Source of the DNA: Megamerina dolium
Taxonomy: Eukaryota > Arthropoda > Insecta > Diptera > Megamerinidae
Direction: 5' to 3'
Assembly (NCBI GenBank): GCA_963854835.1
Contig: OY978525.1
Location: forward strand, 17,702,309 to 17,766,308
DNA length: 64,000 bases
Below the pieces are notes generated by a model, which was given only the letters and a program-made list of their open reading frames with translations, was not told the DNA's origin and did not search any database. Positions 25,327-36,100 of this stretch are shown here, piece after piece; within the stretch, counting starts at the first letter, position 1; each line of letters opens with the position of its first letter. The translations under genes and the position numbers were made by a program.

Positions 25327-26995
25327 GAAAAAAAAACGTAGGGGTGAAATTTTGATACTTTTTTTCGGGATACACCCTAATGCACGGTAGGACTCAATCA
25401 TCTAAGGCGATTGGCAAAATACGGAAATGTTGTACACATAATTTTAAGGTGCAAGCTAATATCAAGAAATATTTGTTGGAAAATAATGTCTTTAAAGATA
25501 ATCTGGATAACTCAACTGAATGACTTAAATATGATCAAACATTGATAAATCGAAGTTCATAAAAGCGTATACATCTTCATTGCATTATTTATTATTTGGA
25601 TTAATTTTTATCCAAACTTCAAATACACTTAGGTGAACATTATTCTCTATGGTATTGGTTAAAGTGAAATGACAAATAATTTTTCTACGAATGCCATAAT
25701 GTTACGCTTGCTTGCTCTCTAAACTACAACATCATTTGGTCAACAATACCACTAAATGTCAACAATTAATTTACGCCTACTCAATAATAGAATACAGTGC
25801 ATACACAATACGCGCATTGCATTTATGTATGCGTAATATAATATTTAGTTAATGTTTTCAAATAAAATTATCATTAAAAACAAAAAGTACTATAAAGAAG
25901 AAAAGGGATGTACAAATTATTATGAGTCAATTGATAGCACAGCTGGATAACAATTATATATTTGGGGTATGATGCATATTACATATATTCTATATAAAAG
26001 TCTAAAAGTATAATATAAAAATGTTAATTAATTTGTAAATGTGCGCTTCTGTCGCCATTGCCTTTTTGTTATTTATGACATTTTTATAGTCTTAAATTAA
26101 GATAGATAAGATATAAATAAAATGCATCAACTTAGAAGTCATTAGCTAGGCTAAAAGGGTACTTCATTGTAATATTTATTTTTAATATTTATGAAGATGA
26201 AATATGCATGTTGATGTTGAAAATGCAATATAAGAGTATATACTCATGTTTATATACAATGTTTATTTGGGAATGAGCACAACATTTGCGTGTTGTGGTT
26301 GATAAGCTTTACCCTTTATCAATATATTCATGCTGCATGCAAATAGTAAGGAAAATATATGTGTGCTAATACATTGTAAAGGTTAATGAAGCGGATTTCA
26401 GATATACGAAAGCACTGCAACTTGTATAGAACTCTTCTGATATTATACATTAAGTAATAAGAAGATAAGCCCCATGTATAGTGAAGAAACAAAATTGAAT
26501 TTTGTGGAACCTAAACACATGAAAAATTATAAACCCTCAAAAACCAAGATATAACGAAGAAATTATTACATTTCCATTAGTGTAACACTACATTTTCTAA
26601 CAAGAAAACACCATCAAGTTTTCTTCTCTCGATAACCTTATTTTAGCATATTATAAGTACAACTAAATGATGTAATGAAATACATTCTCATGAAAATTCA
26701 TACAATTTCTGTAGTCATTAATCCGAAAGATTGTCACGAACTGAAAATAAAGATTGCTTTATCGTTGACTTATATTATATTCATATTCGTTCTGTCACTA
26801 TTACCATTTGTTACTGTCACAAAATTCAAGAAGTCCAATGATTAACTGTATCAAACGTACTTATTGGTCGGCATTCAAATTAAGGATATTTTTGTGTGAA
26901 TCGACTTCAAGGGCTTAAGGAATTGAACGTTATCTCCATAACTGAAATTATATAAACTTCAGAATGAGAGCATTCCATTTGGTTTAAGTATACCC
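25327..26995. other. No gene seen
   Basis: A+T-rich sequence without recognisable coding or mobile-element motifs. Confidence 0.4.
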
Positions 26996-26999
26996 AACA

Positions 27000-27205
27000 C
27001 TCAAAAAGTCAGGGGTATTTTGTGTTCGTGCAGATTCACAATCTGAATCGATTTAGTCATATCTGTGTACCTATCTGCCTATCTACTCGCACAGTAGCTG
27101 CCGTACTTATAGGGCTATCAAGCTGAAACTTGCTACATAAAATTATTTTGATCAATAAATGAACACGCTCACGATTTGCTGAAATCGGATAAAAACCATG
27201 CCTAC
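27000..27205. repeat. DINE-like fragment flanking the LINE
   Basis: The stretch has phrases typical of fly DINE blocks: GTATACCCAACACTC near 26988, a run of short CTATCTGCCTATCTAC repeats near 27068-27085, and ATCAAGCTGAAACTTGCTAC near 27118. The part from 27115 to 27200 is similar to 29885-29975 on the other side of the LINE. It ends in AAATCGGATAAAAACCATGCC, a phrase also found at 39750. Confidence 0.45.
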
Positions 27206-27214
27206 TTCTCATAC

Positions 27215-27625
27215 TTTCTCTTTAAGACCGGATGCGATGAGCTGCGCGCCTGCATGCACCAGCTCATAAGCAGATTATGGTCGGATGAAAGCATGCTTGA
27301 TGATTGGGGGCTCAGTGTGCTCTGTCCCGTACTTAAAAACGTAGACCCCACAATCTGCGCCAACTACCATGGAATAAGTCTCCTGAGCATCGCATACAAG
27401 GTCCTATCGAGCGTATTGTGTGAAAGATTGAAGCCCATGCTCAACAACCTGATCAGTGTGGCTTCAGACCTGGTAAATCTACCATCGACCAAATTTTCAC
27501 ACTGCATAACTCCTGTTGTGCAGTGAAAATTGGGAAGAACCTCTCCGCACCGTTTAATACCGAACGGGGTTTCAGACAAGGTGATTCGTTATCGTGCGAC
27601 TTCTTCAATCTTATTATGGAGAAAA
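27215..27625 (+). mobile_element. LINE 'A' copy 4, 5' part (RT fingers)
   Basis: Reading frame: CDELRACMHQLISRLWSDE, DDWGLSVLCPVLK, then NYHGISLLSIAYKVLSSVLCERLKP, the conserved fingers block of LINE reverse transcriptases. Near 27450 a frameshift occurs and the next frame gives QCGFRPGKSTIDQIFTLH directly joined to CCAVKIGKNLSAPF and GFRQGDSLSCDFFNLIMEK. The palm segment that should sit between FTLH and the KIGKNL block is deleted. The LINE is then interrupted at about 27626 by a DINE element and resumes at about 29234. It is a dead copy. Confidence 0.85.
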
Positions 27626-27802
27626 AAATCTCCTTACAGTCGTCTGGGGCCGACCAAATTATACCCTGCATATGTAGATATATATATAAAAAGTTTACTG
27701 GAATATCAATCTTTTTCTTTTACTTCCACCTTTTGAAAAACAATTTTTGCATATACTACTAATTTACACCCGAAATATGGTTGATTTTGACGAAGTACTT
27801 TG

Positions 27803-28440
27803 TATGTTATGAGAGTTCTAAAAGGGATAATTTGGCGTGGCTTACCTCTTTCTTGTAAATCCAATTAATTCTTCAATATTAATCCACACCTTAAATTTGT
27901 TTGTACTAAGTTGAATAGTTCGCAATTTTTTTAAATTTTCGCAACTTTGTATGGTAACCCCATTAAAAAGTGGGCGTGGCATGTTGATTTTTTGCCAGAT
28001 TATGTACAACTACCATATTATCCTAAGTATTAATTATGATTGTTCTAGACAGAAGATTGCATAAGCTGCAGCTATATCAATTTAAAAGAAATTCAGTCAT
28101 TCTGTATGGGAGCCACTATAAACAATGGACGTGGCAGGCCCATTTCTTGTGGGTATATTTACTCTTACAATACTAATCCACACCGTAAATCTCGTTATTC
28201 TACACTAAATAGTTTGCAAGTTATAACCGGTAACATTTTTTTTAAATTTCCGCAACTTTGTATGGCAGACCCAAAAAGGAGTGGGCGTGGCACACTGATT
28301 TTCTGCCATATTATTTCTCACTACCATGTTAATCTAAGTGTCAATTATGGTTATTCTAGACAGAAGATTGTAGAAGTTACAGCAGTTTCAATTTAAAAGA
28401 AGTACAGACACTTTGTATGGGAGCTTCGCTATAAGATAAC
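27803..28440 (+). repeat. Central tandem repeats of the DINE element, about 155 bp
   Basis: Anchors TATGG/TATGT fall at 27803, 27950, 28105, 28261 and 28416. Alternate units are most alike: 27950-28100 and 28261-28411 share GTGGGCGTGGCA, a TTTTCTGCCA-type phrase, CTACCAT and GTTCTAGACAGAAGATTG-like sequence, which suggests the array grew by duplication of a two-unit block of 311 bp. Confidence 0.75.
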
Positions 28441-28489
28441 TTTACGTGCCAAATATTGTTGTCTCAAGTGGTATATTATGTGAGTTATA

Positions 28490-28859
28490 AAAAAAATAAA
28501 AAAATAAATATGTGGCACATAAAGCCCCAAAGGGCTCATTGGCCGAGCTTCTCTTCCATTACTGTTGTGCGTCTTAAATTTTGGACAATATTAGAAGGGA
28601 CCTACTTATTTTAGCCGGTTCCGAACGGCAGAACACTTGTGACATCACTTTTTCTGAGCTTTGTCACAGAGTTCTTTAAGAAGCTTTTTCATGGCAAGTT
28701 GTTACTGTCGGAAGAATTGCCAATTGCTTGCCGACAGGTGGGTACCGTTTGAAAGAAAAATCTTATCGATATTAAATTTGTTATGCATCAGCCGGGGATT
28801 GAACCACGACCTACAGATCAGAAGGCGAACACACTAACCACTGAGCTACGGCACCCACG
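28490..28859 (-). mobile_element. tRNA-derived SINE copy 3, with target-site duplications
   Basis: A full-length antisense copy. On the minus strand it starts GGTGCCGTAGCTCAGTGG (near 28855), has the A box and B box (GGTTCAATCCCCGG), the body including CACCTGTCGGCAAGC and CTCGGCCAATGAGCC, and ends GTGCCACATATTTATTTTTT. It is flanked by near-identical duplications: TATATTATGTGAGTTATA at 28472-28489 and TATATATGTGAGTTATA at 28860-28876. Such duplications show LINE-type retrotransposition. The tail is T-rich, not poly(A). Confidence 0.92.
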
Positions 28860-29058
28860 TATATATGTGAGTTATAGCAAGTTAAAAATTTTGAAAATTC
28901 CGAGGTTAGTCGCTTTGAATGCTTGGTGTGGGCGTGGCTATTGACCGATCATGCCCAATATCAATCACCTCCGTACCCTTGGATCATAGATTACTTGTGT
29001 CAAATTTCGTAGAAATAGCTCAATATTTACTCAAGTTATCGTGTGAACCAGCCAGGTG

Positions 29059-29100
29059 ACAGACAGACGGACGGACGGACGGACGGACGGACGGGCGGAC
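29059..29100 (+). repeat. (GGAC)n microsatellite inside the DINE element
   Basis: A run of GACA then GGAC units with one GGGC interruption. Runs of this kind are usual in the core or 3' block of fly DINE elements. Confidence 0.85.
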
Positions 29101-29233
29101 ATCGGTAATTCGAAAATTTAAGCGACGCTGATCACGAATATATATCTATGTCTATATCTCAGGAGATTCCTTCAAGTGGACACAAACATCTGACCGAAAT
29201 GAATATACCATGCATATTGCATTATGCAGGGTA

Positions 29234-29872
29234 TAATAATACGAGCTGCTGATCTACGACATAATGGCACTATCTTCAACAAAAGTGTCATGCTGTTAGC
29301 GTATGCGGACGATATTGATATAATCGGCATGAAAACGCGAGCAGTCAGTGCAGCATTCTCAGAGTTGGAACGAGAGTCGCGTCGGATGGGTCTTCCGGTG
29401 AACGAGGGCAAGACGAAGTATCTAGTGTCAACAAACAAAGAGTCCCGGCGTCTTGGACAGCACGTCACTGTAGACAACTTCGCTTTTGAACTAGTAAGGG
29501 ACTTTGTCTATCTTGGAGCTAGCATTAACAGCAGTAATGACGTCAGCCTGAACATATTGCGAAGGATCACTCTTGCAAACAAACAACCATGAGCTGTAGA
29601 GCTGTCTGCCGATATTGACATAGTAAAGCGCAAGAAAATCCGGCGGCTGCGCTGGCTAGATAATGTTGAGCGAATGGAAGAACACGCTCCAGCTAAGAAG
29701 GTGTAGGAAGGTGAAGAGGAAGATCTAACATCCGGTGGAAAGACCAAATACTGGAGAACCTGACGGCTCTTAAAATTTCTAACTGGCGCCAGCTAATAAA
29801 AGACAGAGATGGCTGGCGAAGCATGTTATATTCGGCCTAAATCGATATTCGGTTGTTATGGCCACATATGTA
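29234..29872 (+). mobile_element. LINE 'A' copy 4, 3' part (YADD and C-terminus)
   Basis: The LINE resumes after the DINE insertion with IIRAADLRHNGTIFNKSVML and the catalytic motif YADD (29302-29313). It then has KTRAVSAAFSELERE, GLPVNEGKTKYLVSTNK and LVRDFVYLGASINSSNDVS. This frame is open for about 120 codons. After LANKQP there is a deletion of the region carrying the GAExWT block; sequence resumes with ADIDIVKRKKIRRLRWL and EEHAPAKKV, then shifts frame. The 3' end reads TTCGGTTGTTATGGCCACATATGTAAGTAA, as in the other copies. Confidence 0.88.
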
Positions 29873-32700
29873 AGTAACCAAGTATGCAGCTATTGAACTG
29901 AAGCTCAGCGCAAAAGATTATTTTAATCAATGATGCGAATATGTTTCAGATGTATCAGATGAAAACCTCCCCTACCTTCAAGACATCCATCTGTCATACA
30001 GTCTCTAACTCCAATTTTACAATGTCCATTTGTGTTCCAAAAAAAAAAATGCACAGCATGTTATATATCCTTTTAATACAACATCTTGTATGACAAATAA
30101 TTCTTCAATAAAAAACTGCATTGCTTGAATAAGACTTGGTCAAAGCTCTAAAAACATCCCCATCGGTGATATTTTTATTAAACTCATCAATAAGAACGAA
30201 TCATGTGTAAATAATTTATTGGCAAAAAAAATTAAATAATATCCAAAGATAAAGCATATATGTAAAAATAATCAAAAAATATCAACTGGCCTTGTCATTT
30301 ATTGGCCAATATTTCAATAAGTTATTAGTATTTATTGCAATACACATGTGCAACATTAAAGTAACAGACACATGTGTCCAAATAAATGTATTGAACGTTG
30401 AAGTATGGTAGTACCTAAACTAATATGATCGTATGGTCGCATGTAAGTAAAATAATGAAATGTATTATTAAATCTAAAAAATCAAAACAATAACCAATGT
30501 TACATGTATGCAACTAGCAACCCCTTAATGCGAATAAGGGAACAATCCACTTCTATTGATACAAAAATTGTGAGAAATTAGGTGGAACTTAAAATGCACA
30601 TCACATTTCGTAATTTGTCATTAGTACAACAAACGCATAAATAGCATAAATGCATGTAGCATCTTTCATACGTTTTTTATGACACTATATGCTACATATG
30701 TATGGCATACCACTAAAATCGCCCCATATTATTTTGTGCTATTTTTTTTTTTTTTGAAGGAATACATTTTGACTGTATTTTTTTGCGGACAGAAGAAAAA
30801 AATATCATATTGAAGCATGAAGTGCGATAAATTGAAGTACACGAAGAACATCTTAACTTTGAACTTTGAGCATTGTATTCGCTCAACATGAAAACAGTCA
30901 AAACCTTCATCAACCATAGTGACGCGTGCAAGCTAATCTCCACTTTGGCAGCATGAATCTTATGAAGATGCTATAATTTGAAGGGGTGTGAAATATTATA
31001 ACAACCAGAGGCGTGACTTTGTTTTGACTATTACGTCATTAAATTAAATTTATGAAATTTTAATATTACAAATTAATTCCATAAAATGTATTTGTAGTTA
31101 TTGCAAGATGTTCACTGACACCAGTTGGCAACCGACATAAAGCACTATTGCTTTAAATCAAAAAGTCGTCAGCGATTTTATTTTTATGATAATGATAAGG
31201 TTCTACCTTAGGAAATGTCAATATAGCATATAGAAAGATAAAGGTAAAGGCGATTGGCTCAGACTTTTCGGTTCATTACGATTACTTCTAATATTGTTCA
31301 TTCAGAAGTTAAAAAATATTAAATTATAAAGTTTGCGATCCTCGTTGTCCCTATAAAACTGAAGGAGTTTTCTAACTATATTCTAATAAATGATTCTAAC
31401 CCAAATACTAAATGTTCTCTTAACGCATTATGACATCTCTCTCAATATTTTATAAAATTCACTTTATCAGTCGATTTTCAAAAATCATGAATTTCTGTAG
31501 ACGTTTGATGCCAGTGGTCCCATCTCGTGCTTATAATAATTAAATATTCAAATTGTCAAAAAAAAACCTTCAAATAAAACTTGCAAACTTTTTAGGAATT
31601 AACTCAATTATCATAAGTAGTTCTCTATTTATGTGCCTCATTTCTGTAGTATAATTAGTTATAGGATCAGCATGATCCTTTTTGAAACCGTTAGTTCGTT
31701 TCATCGTTCTCTTAACTGTCAGTCAATATTATATCTCTGAGTAATTAAATGAATCGCTTTACACTTGAAAACCGTTGAGGAATATCGCTAACTTATTTCC
31801 GAAGTGAATGCTGTGTTGGACAAATACCCACTAAGTCTGTTGCATGCAATTTTGTGCAAACAATTCATCAGAGAGGCTTGCTAGAAAATGATGCGGACCA
31901 ACGAAATTATATCTGCTCTGGCCGAGAGTGGTCTGCTTAATCCAAAAACAGAGAGGCACTCTACATTTCACACACAAGCGTAATAATAGTTTTACAAAAA
32001 AGATTTTGAATTATTTACTTACAAGGTGCAATTAATAATTGTAAACAAACGACCATCCATTTCTGGATCGATTCTCAATTTCTTAATCCTTTAAATGTCA
32101 TTTCTTTCTACCAGTCTTTTGATATACTACAATAGCACTACGCTCCATCAATTGTTATCTAAGTTGGGTCAATTGTTTTTGCGATACAATTTGGACACTT
32201 CGGAATTTAAATTCAACCCCGTTGTACTTTTTTGAGGGTTGCCGTTAAAGGTCTTCCAATATTAGGTTGACACGATGCTCTCCAGCCAATCAGGCATCCA
32301 CTTAAATGAAATCGTATTATACATATATGATGAATGTTTGCACTTACAAACAAAGCGATAATGTAACAGTAAACAAGTTGCCATAGGAGACCTTCTCCTA
32401 GGAATACTCCTTCAAAAAATTAAGTTGCAGATGTTCTTCCTTAAAGATTATAGCTTACGTCGAAGGACTTTTACTGTCTTCTGCAGAGTTGGTCAAAATG
32501 AGTGGATCCAAAAACTCTACTATAATACGATAGTATGTTATTAAAATATTTGCGTGCTCATTGTATCCATACCTGATCTTTGTTGTCTATAATTTAAGAA
32601 ATATTTTTAAATATTTTATTTGTCTAATTGTCAAATAGCTCCACCTTTTCATATGTATAATATAATTAAATTGATATTGGCTCATAATATTCTCACAACC
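29873..32700. other. No gene seen; DINE-like remnant at 29.88-29.98 kb
   Basis: The stretch 29885-29975 resembles 27115-27200. Beyond that the region is A+T-rich. At 30715-30960 there is a mixed-composition stretch with overlapping short open frames and no recognised family. A second unassigned stretch with higher G+C lies at 31790-31990. Confidence 0.4.
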
Positions 32701-32717
32701 TTCTCTCAATATTCTAA

Positions 32718-33079
32718 TTGGACAAAACATATAAGAACTACAGCAACACAAAAAAGCTTAAAGTAAATAAATTGCCAGGGCTCTTAAATAGACAGTCCAA
32801 GCTAAAACTGGACTATAAAGTACTACTTTATAAGGCTGTCATTAAACGCATATGGACTTACGTTATCCCACTCTGGGGTACTGCATCACCATCAAATGTG
32901 GAAAAACTCGGAATAGCCCAATATAAAATCCCTCGAATAATTACCAATGCTTCTTGATACATTAAAACTCTAATATCCACAGAGATTTACACATTTCGAT
33001 TATAACTAATTATGTTTCCACATTTGCTAAGAACTATATAGCTAAGCTTGAAAGCCAATGCTTTCGCTTTCTTTGCTAA
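32718..33079 (+). mobile_element. Jockey-like LINE relic, reverse transcriptase C-terminus
   Basis: The frame at 32718-32957 contains LPGLLNRQSKLKLDYKVLLYKAVIK, then WTYVIPLWGTASPSNVEKLG and IITNAS. The pair LLxRxSKL and WxYxIxLWGTAS is characteristic of the region just after the reverse transcriptase core of jockey-clade elements. After a stop another frame continues with NSNIHRDLHISII and FAKNYIAKLESQ, the family's last residues. The upstream ORF is missing (5' truncation). The last 116 bp is duplicated in tandem. Confidence 0.8.
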
Positions 33080-33196
33080 AAAACTCTAATATCCACAGAG
33101 ATTTACACATTTCGATTATAACTAATTATGTTTCCACATTTGCTAAGAACTATATAGCTAAGCTTGAAAGCCAATGCTTTCGCTTTCTTTGCTAAA
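32964..33196 (+). repeat. Exact tandem duplication, unit 116 bp
   Basis: The stretch starting AAAACTCTAATATCC at 32964 is repeated base for base starting at 33080, with period 116 and no mismatch over 117 bases. Each unit contains the 3' end of the jockey-like ORF (HRDL...KLESQ) and a TTTGCTAAA end. The lack of mismatches in otherwise decayed DNA shows that the duplication is recent. Confidence 0.97.
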
Positions 33197-33199
33197 TCA

Positions 33200-36100
33200 T
33201 AATAGCTCAAAGCATTGGCAATGAGTATTTGGTATATTAAGTGTATATGAGTATATAAGTTATTTCGAAATGTGAAGGTGTTATTTTTTTTCAATTTATT
33301 GTTAGTTCCAATCAGTAGTTCAATAAAATATATACAATCCTATCGAAGAATTCAAAATAGTTGAAGTAGAACTAATTTTTCATCGAAGTACATTTTTGCG
33401 AAATAATCACAAAAGATTTCTGTTTTTTTTTTTAATATCAAAAAATTGTATAATTCTGTGACCAAGAGATAGCGATAAGTGCAAATATACTCACTAACAT
33501 TACATTACACTTACAACAATGCTCCTGTAAATGGATTCCACTAACTAATCATTAATATACGTAAGAAGTACGTTTGTATGTAGATACTACATACTACTGT
33601 CATTATGATGATATTACTCTTATTGCTGTAATATACTTGCTGTATATATACACTACACATCTTGTTGTTTGTATTTTCTTATTGTTAATTAAACTAATTG
33701 AGATTCTTCTTAATTAGCGTCATTATAACATCATAGCTTATATTCACTCACTTACTGTATCACACTCTTGGCGAATACTCTTAGTCTTTCTTGCTAATCA
33801 ACTTCCTAGATATAGGTGTTAATGCAGTGCATTATAGAAACGAGTTGATATAATCATAAATATGAGCTTGAAGCATTTTATTTTTAGAAATTTTATGTTT
33901 TTGCTGCAGTTGTTTCATTTTGTTTTATTTTTTTTTTTTTTCAATTGCAATATTATCGCGAAAAGCAAAGGTATGTCATTTCTAATTAGCAACGAGTATG
34001 TTGTGTCATCATCTATAATATAATGTGACTACATATAAATAAAATATTTATGCAACAACATAATTTATAGCAATTTTTCATATTACTAATAGCATCACCA
34101 TTAGTCATTGTAGCAACATATGCCATTTATTGAGCAAGACAGTCAAACAGTACAATACACATACAACACAAAATCAAGTATCCAACCAGTCAGCTGATTG
34201 TACTACAATATACATACGCGTACATATTTATTACGTATATATTATGCTACAAGTTAATTCAATTGTAATGTCTTAAAAAGTGTGTATATGAGAGTGTTTT
34301 CCTTAACTCCCTTTGAAATTTAGAAGTTTAGTGCCAAAAAACCACAAGAAAAACGCATCTTCACAATACAGATAACAGTTAACAGTGTCAGCAAGTATCG
34401 TGTAATACAAAGAGTAATAAAAATGAAGGCGCGATTTTACTTTTGCTTCTTTTAAATAATGCTGCTTTTCTTAATTAGAAAAATAATGTTGCTGTTGCTT
34501 CTTATTCACTCCGTTCATCCGTTCTGTCTAATTCTCACACTCTTAGCATACCCTACCGAACCTCAGTGTAACTTAAATGGTATAAAGCATATCAATTTGG
34601 CAGAAAATTAACTTGTAGCTAGCTATTTATTGTATGTTATTCTCATGGTTGTATCCGTAGTCTTATGAAGCTGAACGCAAAACTGCAAAGAAAGAATTAT
34701 ACGTAATAAAAAGAAAGCGTTTCATAAACTTGATGTTTTATAAAATCATTTTAAAATTTTTGATCATCACTCATTTAATGTATATTTTATCTAACAATTC
34801 ACGAATTAATATCGATTCGATTGTATAAGATTTAATTAAAGAACACAACTTTATGTTCGAAAAACGTAAATCGGCAGTTGAGGCTGAAGCTGAAGCTGAG
34901 TTGCTTCTGCGTCTAAAAAATATCAGTGCGTTCATATCAAAGCCTACTTGAAGGTCTACCTACCTACTATTAAACTCTGAACCTATGTCGGAAGGTCTAC
35001 GCACCAATATTTTTGGCGTTGGCCGAACTTTTCCTTCGGTTTTAGTTGATTGATGAAAATTATAGTTTGTCCCAATAACCGTTTTATAAATACCTCCTCG
35101 GTTGGATAGTATGAATTATATAACCTTATTCCAGCTGGTAGTGCTTATTATAGATATTTTTATTATAGAGAGAATCGTCAAGAAATGTCTCCCTCCAGAT
35201 ACCAAATTTTTTGCGTATCTGAAAAACAACTGGCCTTGAAAACCTATGTTTATTTCAGAATCTCATTCATCACTAGATTAGTTTGACTTCTATGAAAAAA
35301 TTGATATTGAATTTATTAGATTGGAACTCCTTGAAGCAGACCAATGTATAATATATTAGGGATCCACTAACAACATAATCCATTCACAATTGTTAACCCA
35401 ACCAATAGATTTCGAACACAACTCATCATATCAACTTTCTAGCAAATTGATCTCGTTTAATTACAAAGCTATGTATATGAACAATAAATTAGTCAATTAT
35501 TTTCTTCTATTCAATTTCGAGCTCTCGGAAATTACGAGAGTAGAATAAATATAATTGAATATATTGTATTAGGGACCCTGGTTCTCAACTCTTCAAAATT
35601 TTTCCTGAACATACTTATCATATATGTATGTATTTGATCCCAATAGCGGCACCGTAGTAGCGGCAGAGTTATTTGCAAAGACATCAATTTTGTAGAGGAA
35701 AACATCGCTATCGACGCTATAATTACATCGCTATAATGACGAATTCCGGGACACTTATGGGGTTATGGATAGTAGAGCCTCATTAAAGTGTAGAGAGTAG
35801 CAATATTAAAGAAAAATGTTGGGTAATAAAAATAAATGAGAGTTGGTCATACAATTTACCCCCTAGATACATTCTGGGAACGAATTTTGAAAAATCTAAA
35901 TTTTTCGGGTATCCGCTATAAGTGGTAGAAGCAGGAAGTAATATTCTGAAATAATATTTGGGAGACTCTAGATGTAATATCTCTAGATTCGGCTCCTGCA
36001 AATCTGTAAGATTATGAAACATTTTCTTCTTTCTTTATTTTTTTTTTTTTTTTTGTTGAATTTAAATTTAGATTCTCCCTCCTCCATATTCACCTCAATC

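Larger units (their letters stand above)
27626..29236 (+). mobile_element. DINE/Helentron-like element inserted in LINE 'A'
   Basis: The insertion splits the LINE between the codons for LIMEK and IIRAAD, so both borders can be placed to within a few bases. Near the 5' border is TTATACCCTGCATA (27659-27672) and at the 3' border its inverted partner TATGCAGGGTATAA (29223-29236); the first is about 33 bp inside the border, i.e. subterminal. Inside are tandem units with the anchor TATG at 27803, 27950, 28105, 28261 and 28416 (spacing 147-156 bp), repeated GTGGGCGTGGC phrases, and a (GGAC)n run. The 3' end folds as a hairpin (29204-29235). Subterminal inverted repeats, a core microsatellite and a 3' hairpin are the layout of DINE/HINE elements, which are non-autonomous Helentrons. 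A SINE has inserted at 28490. Confidence 0.75.

Noticed and set aside
29172..29747. Minus-strand open frames opposite the YADD region
   Set aside because: The plus strand carries the conserved reverse transcriptase motifs; these are shadows.
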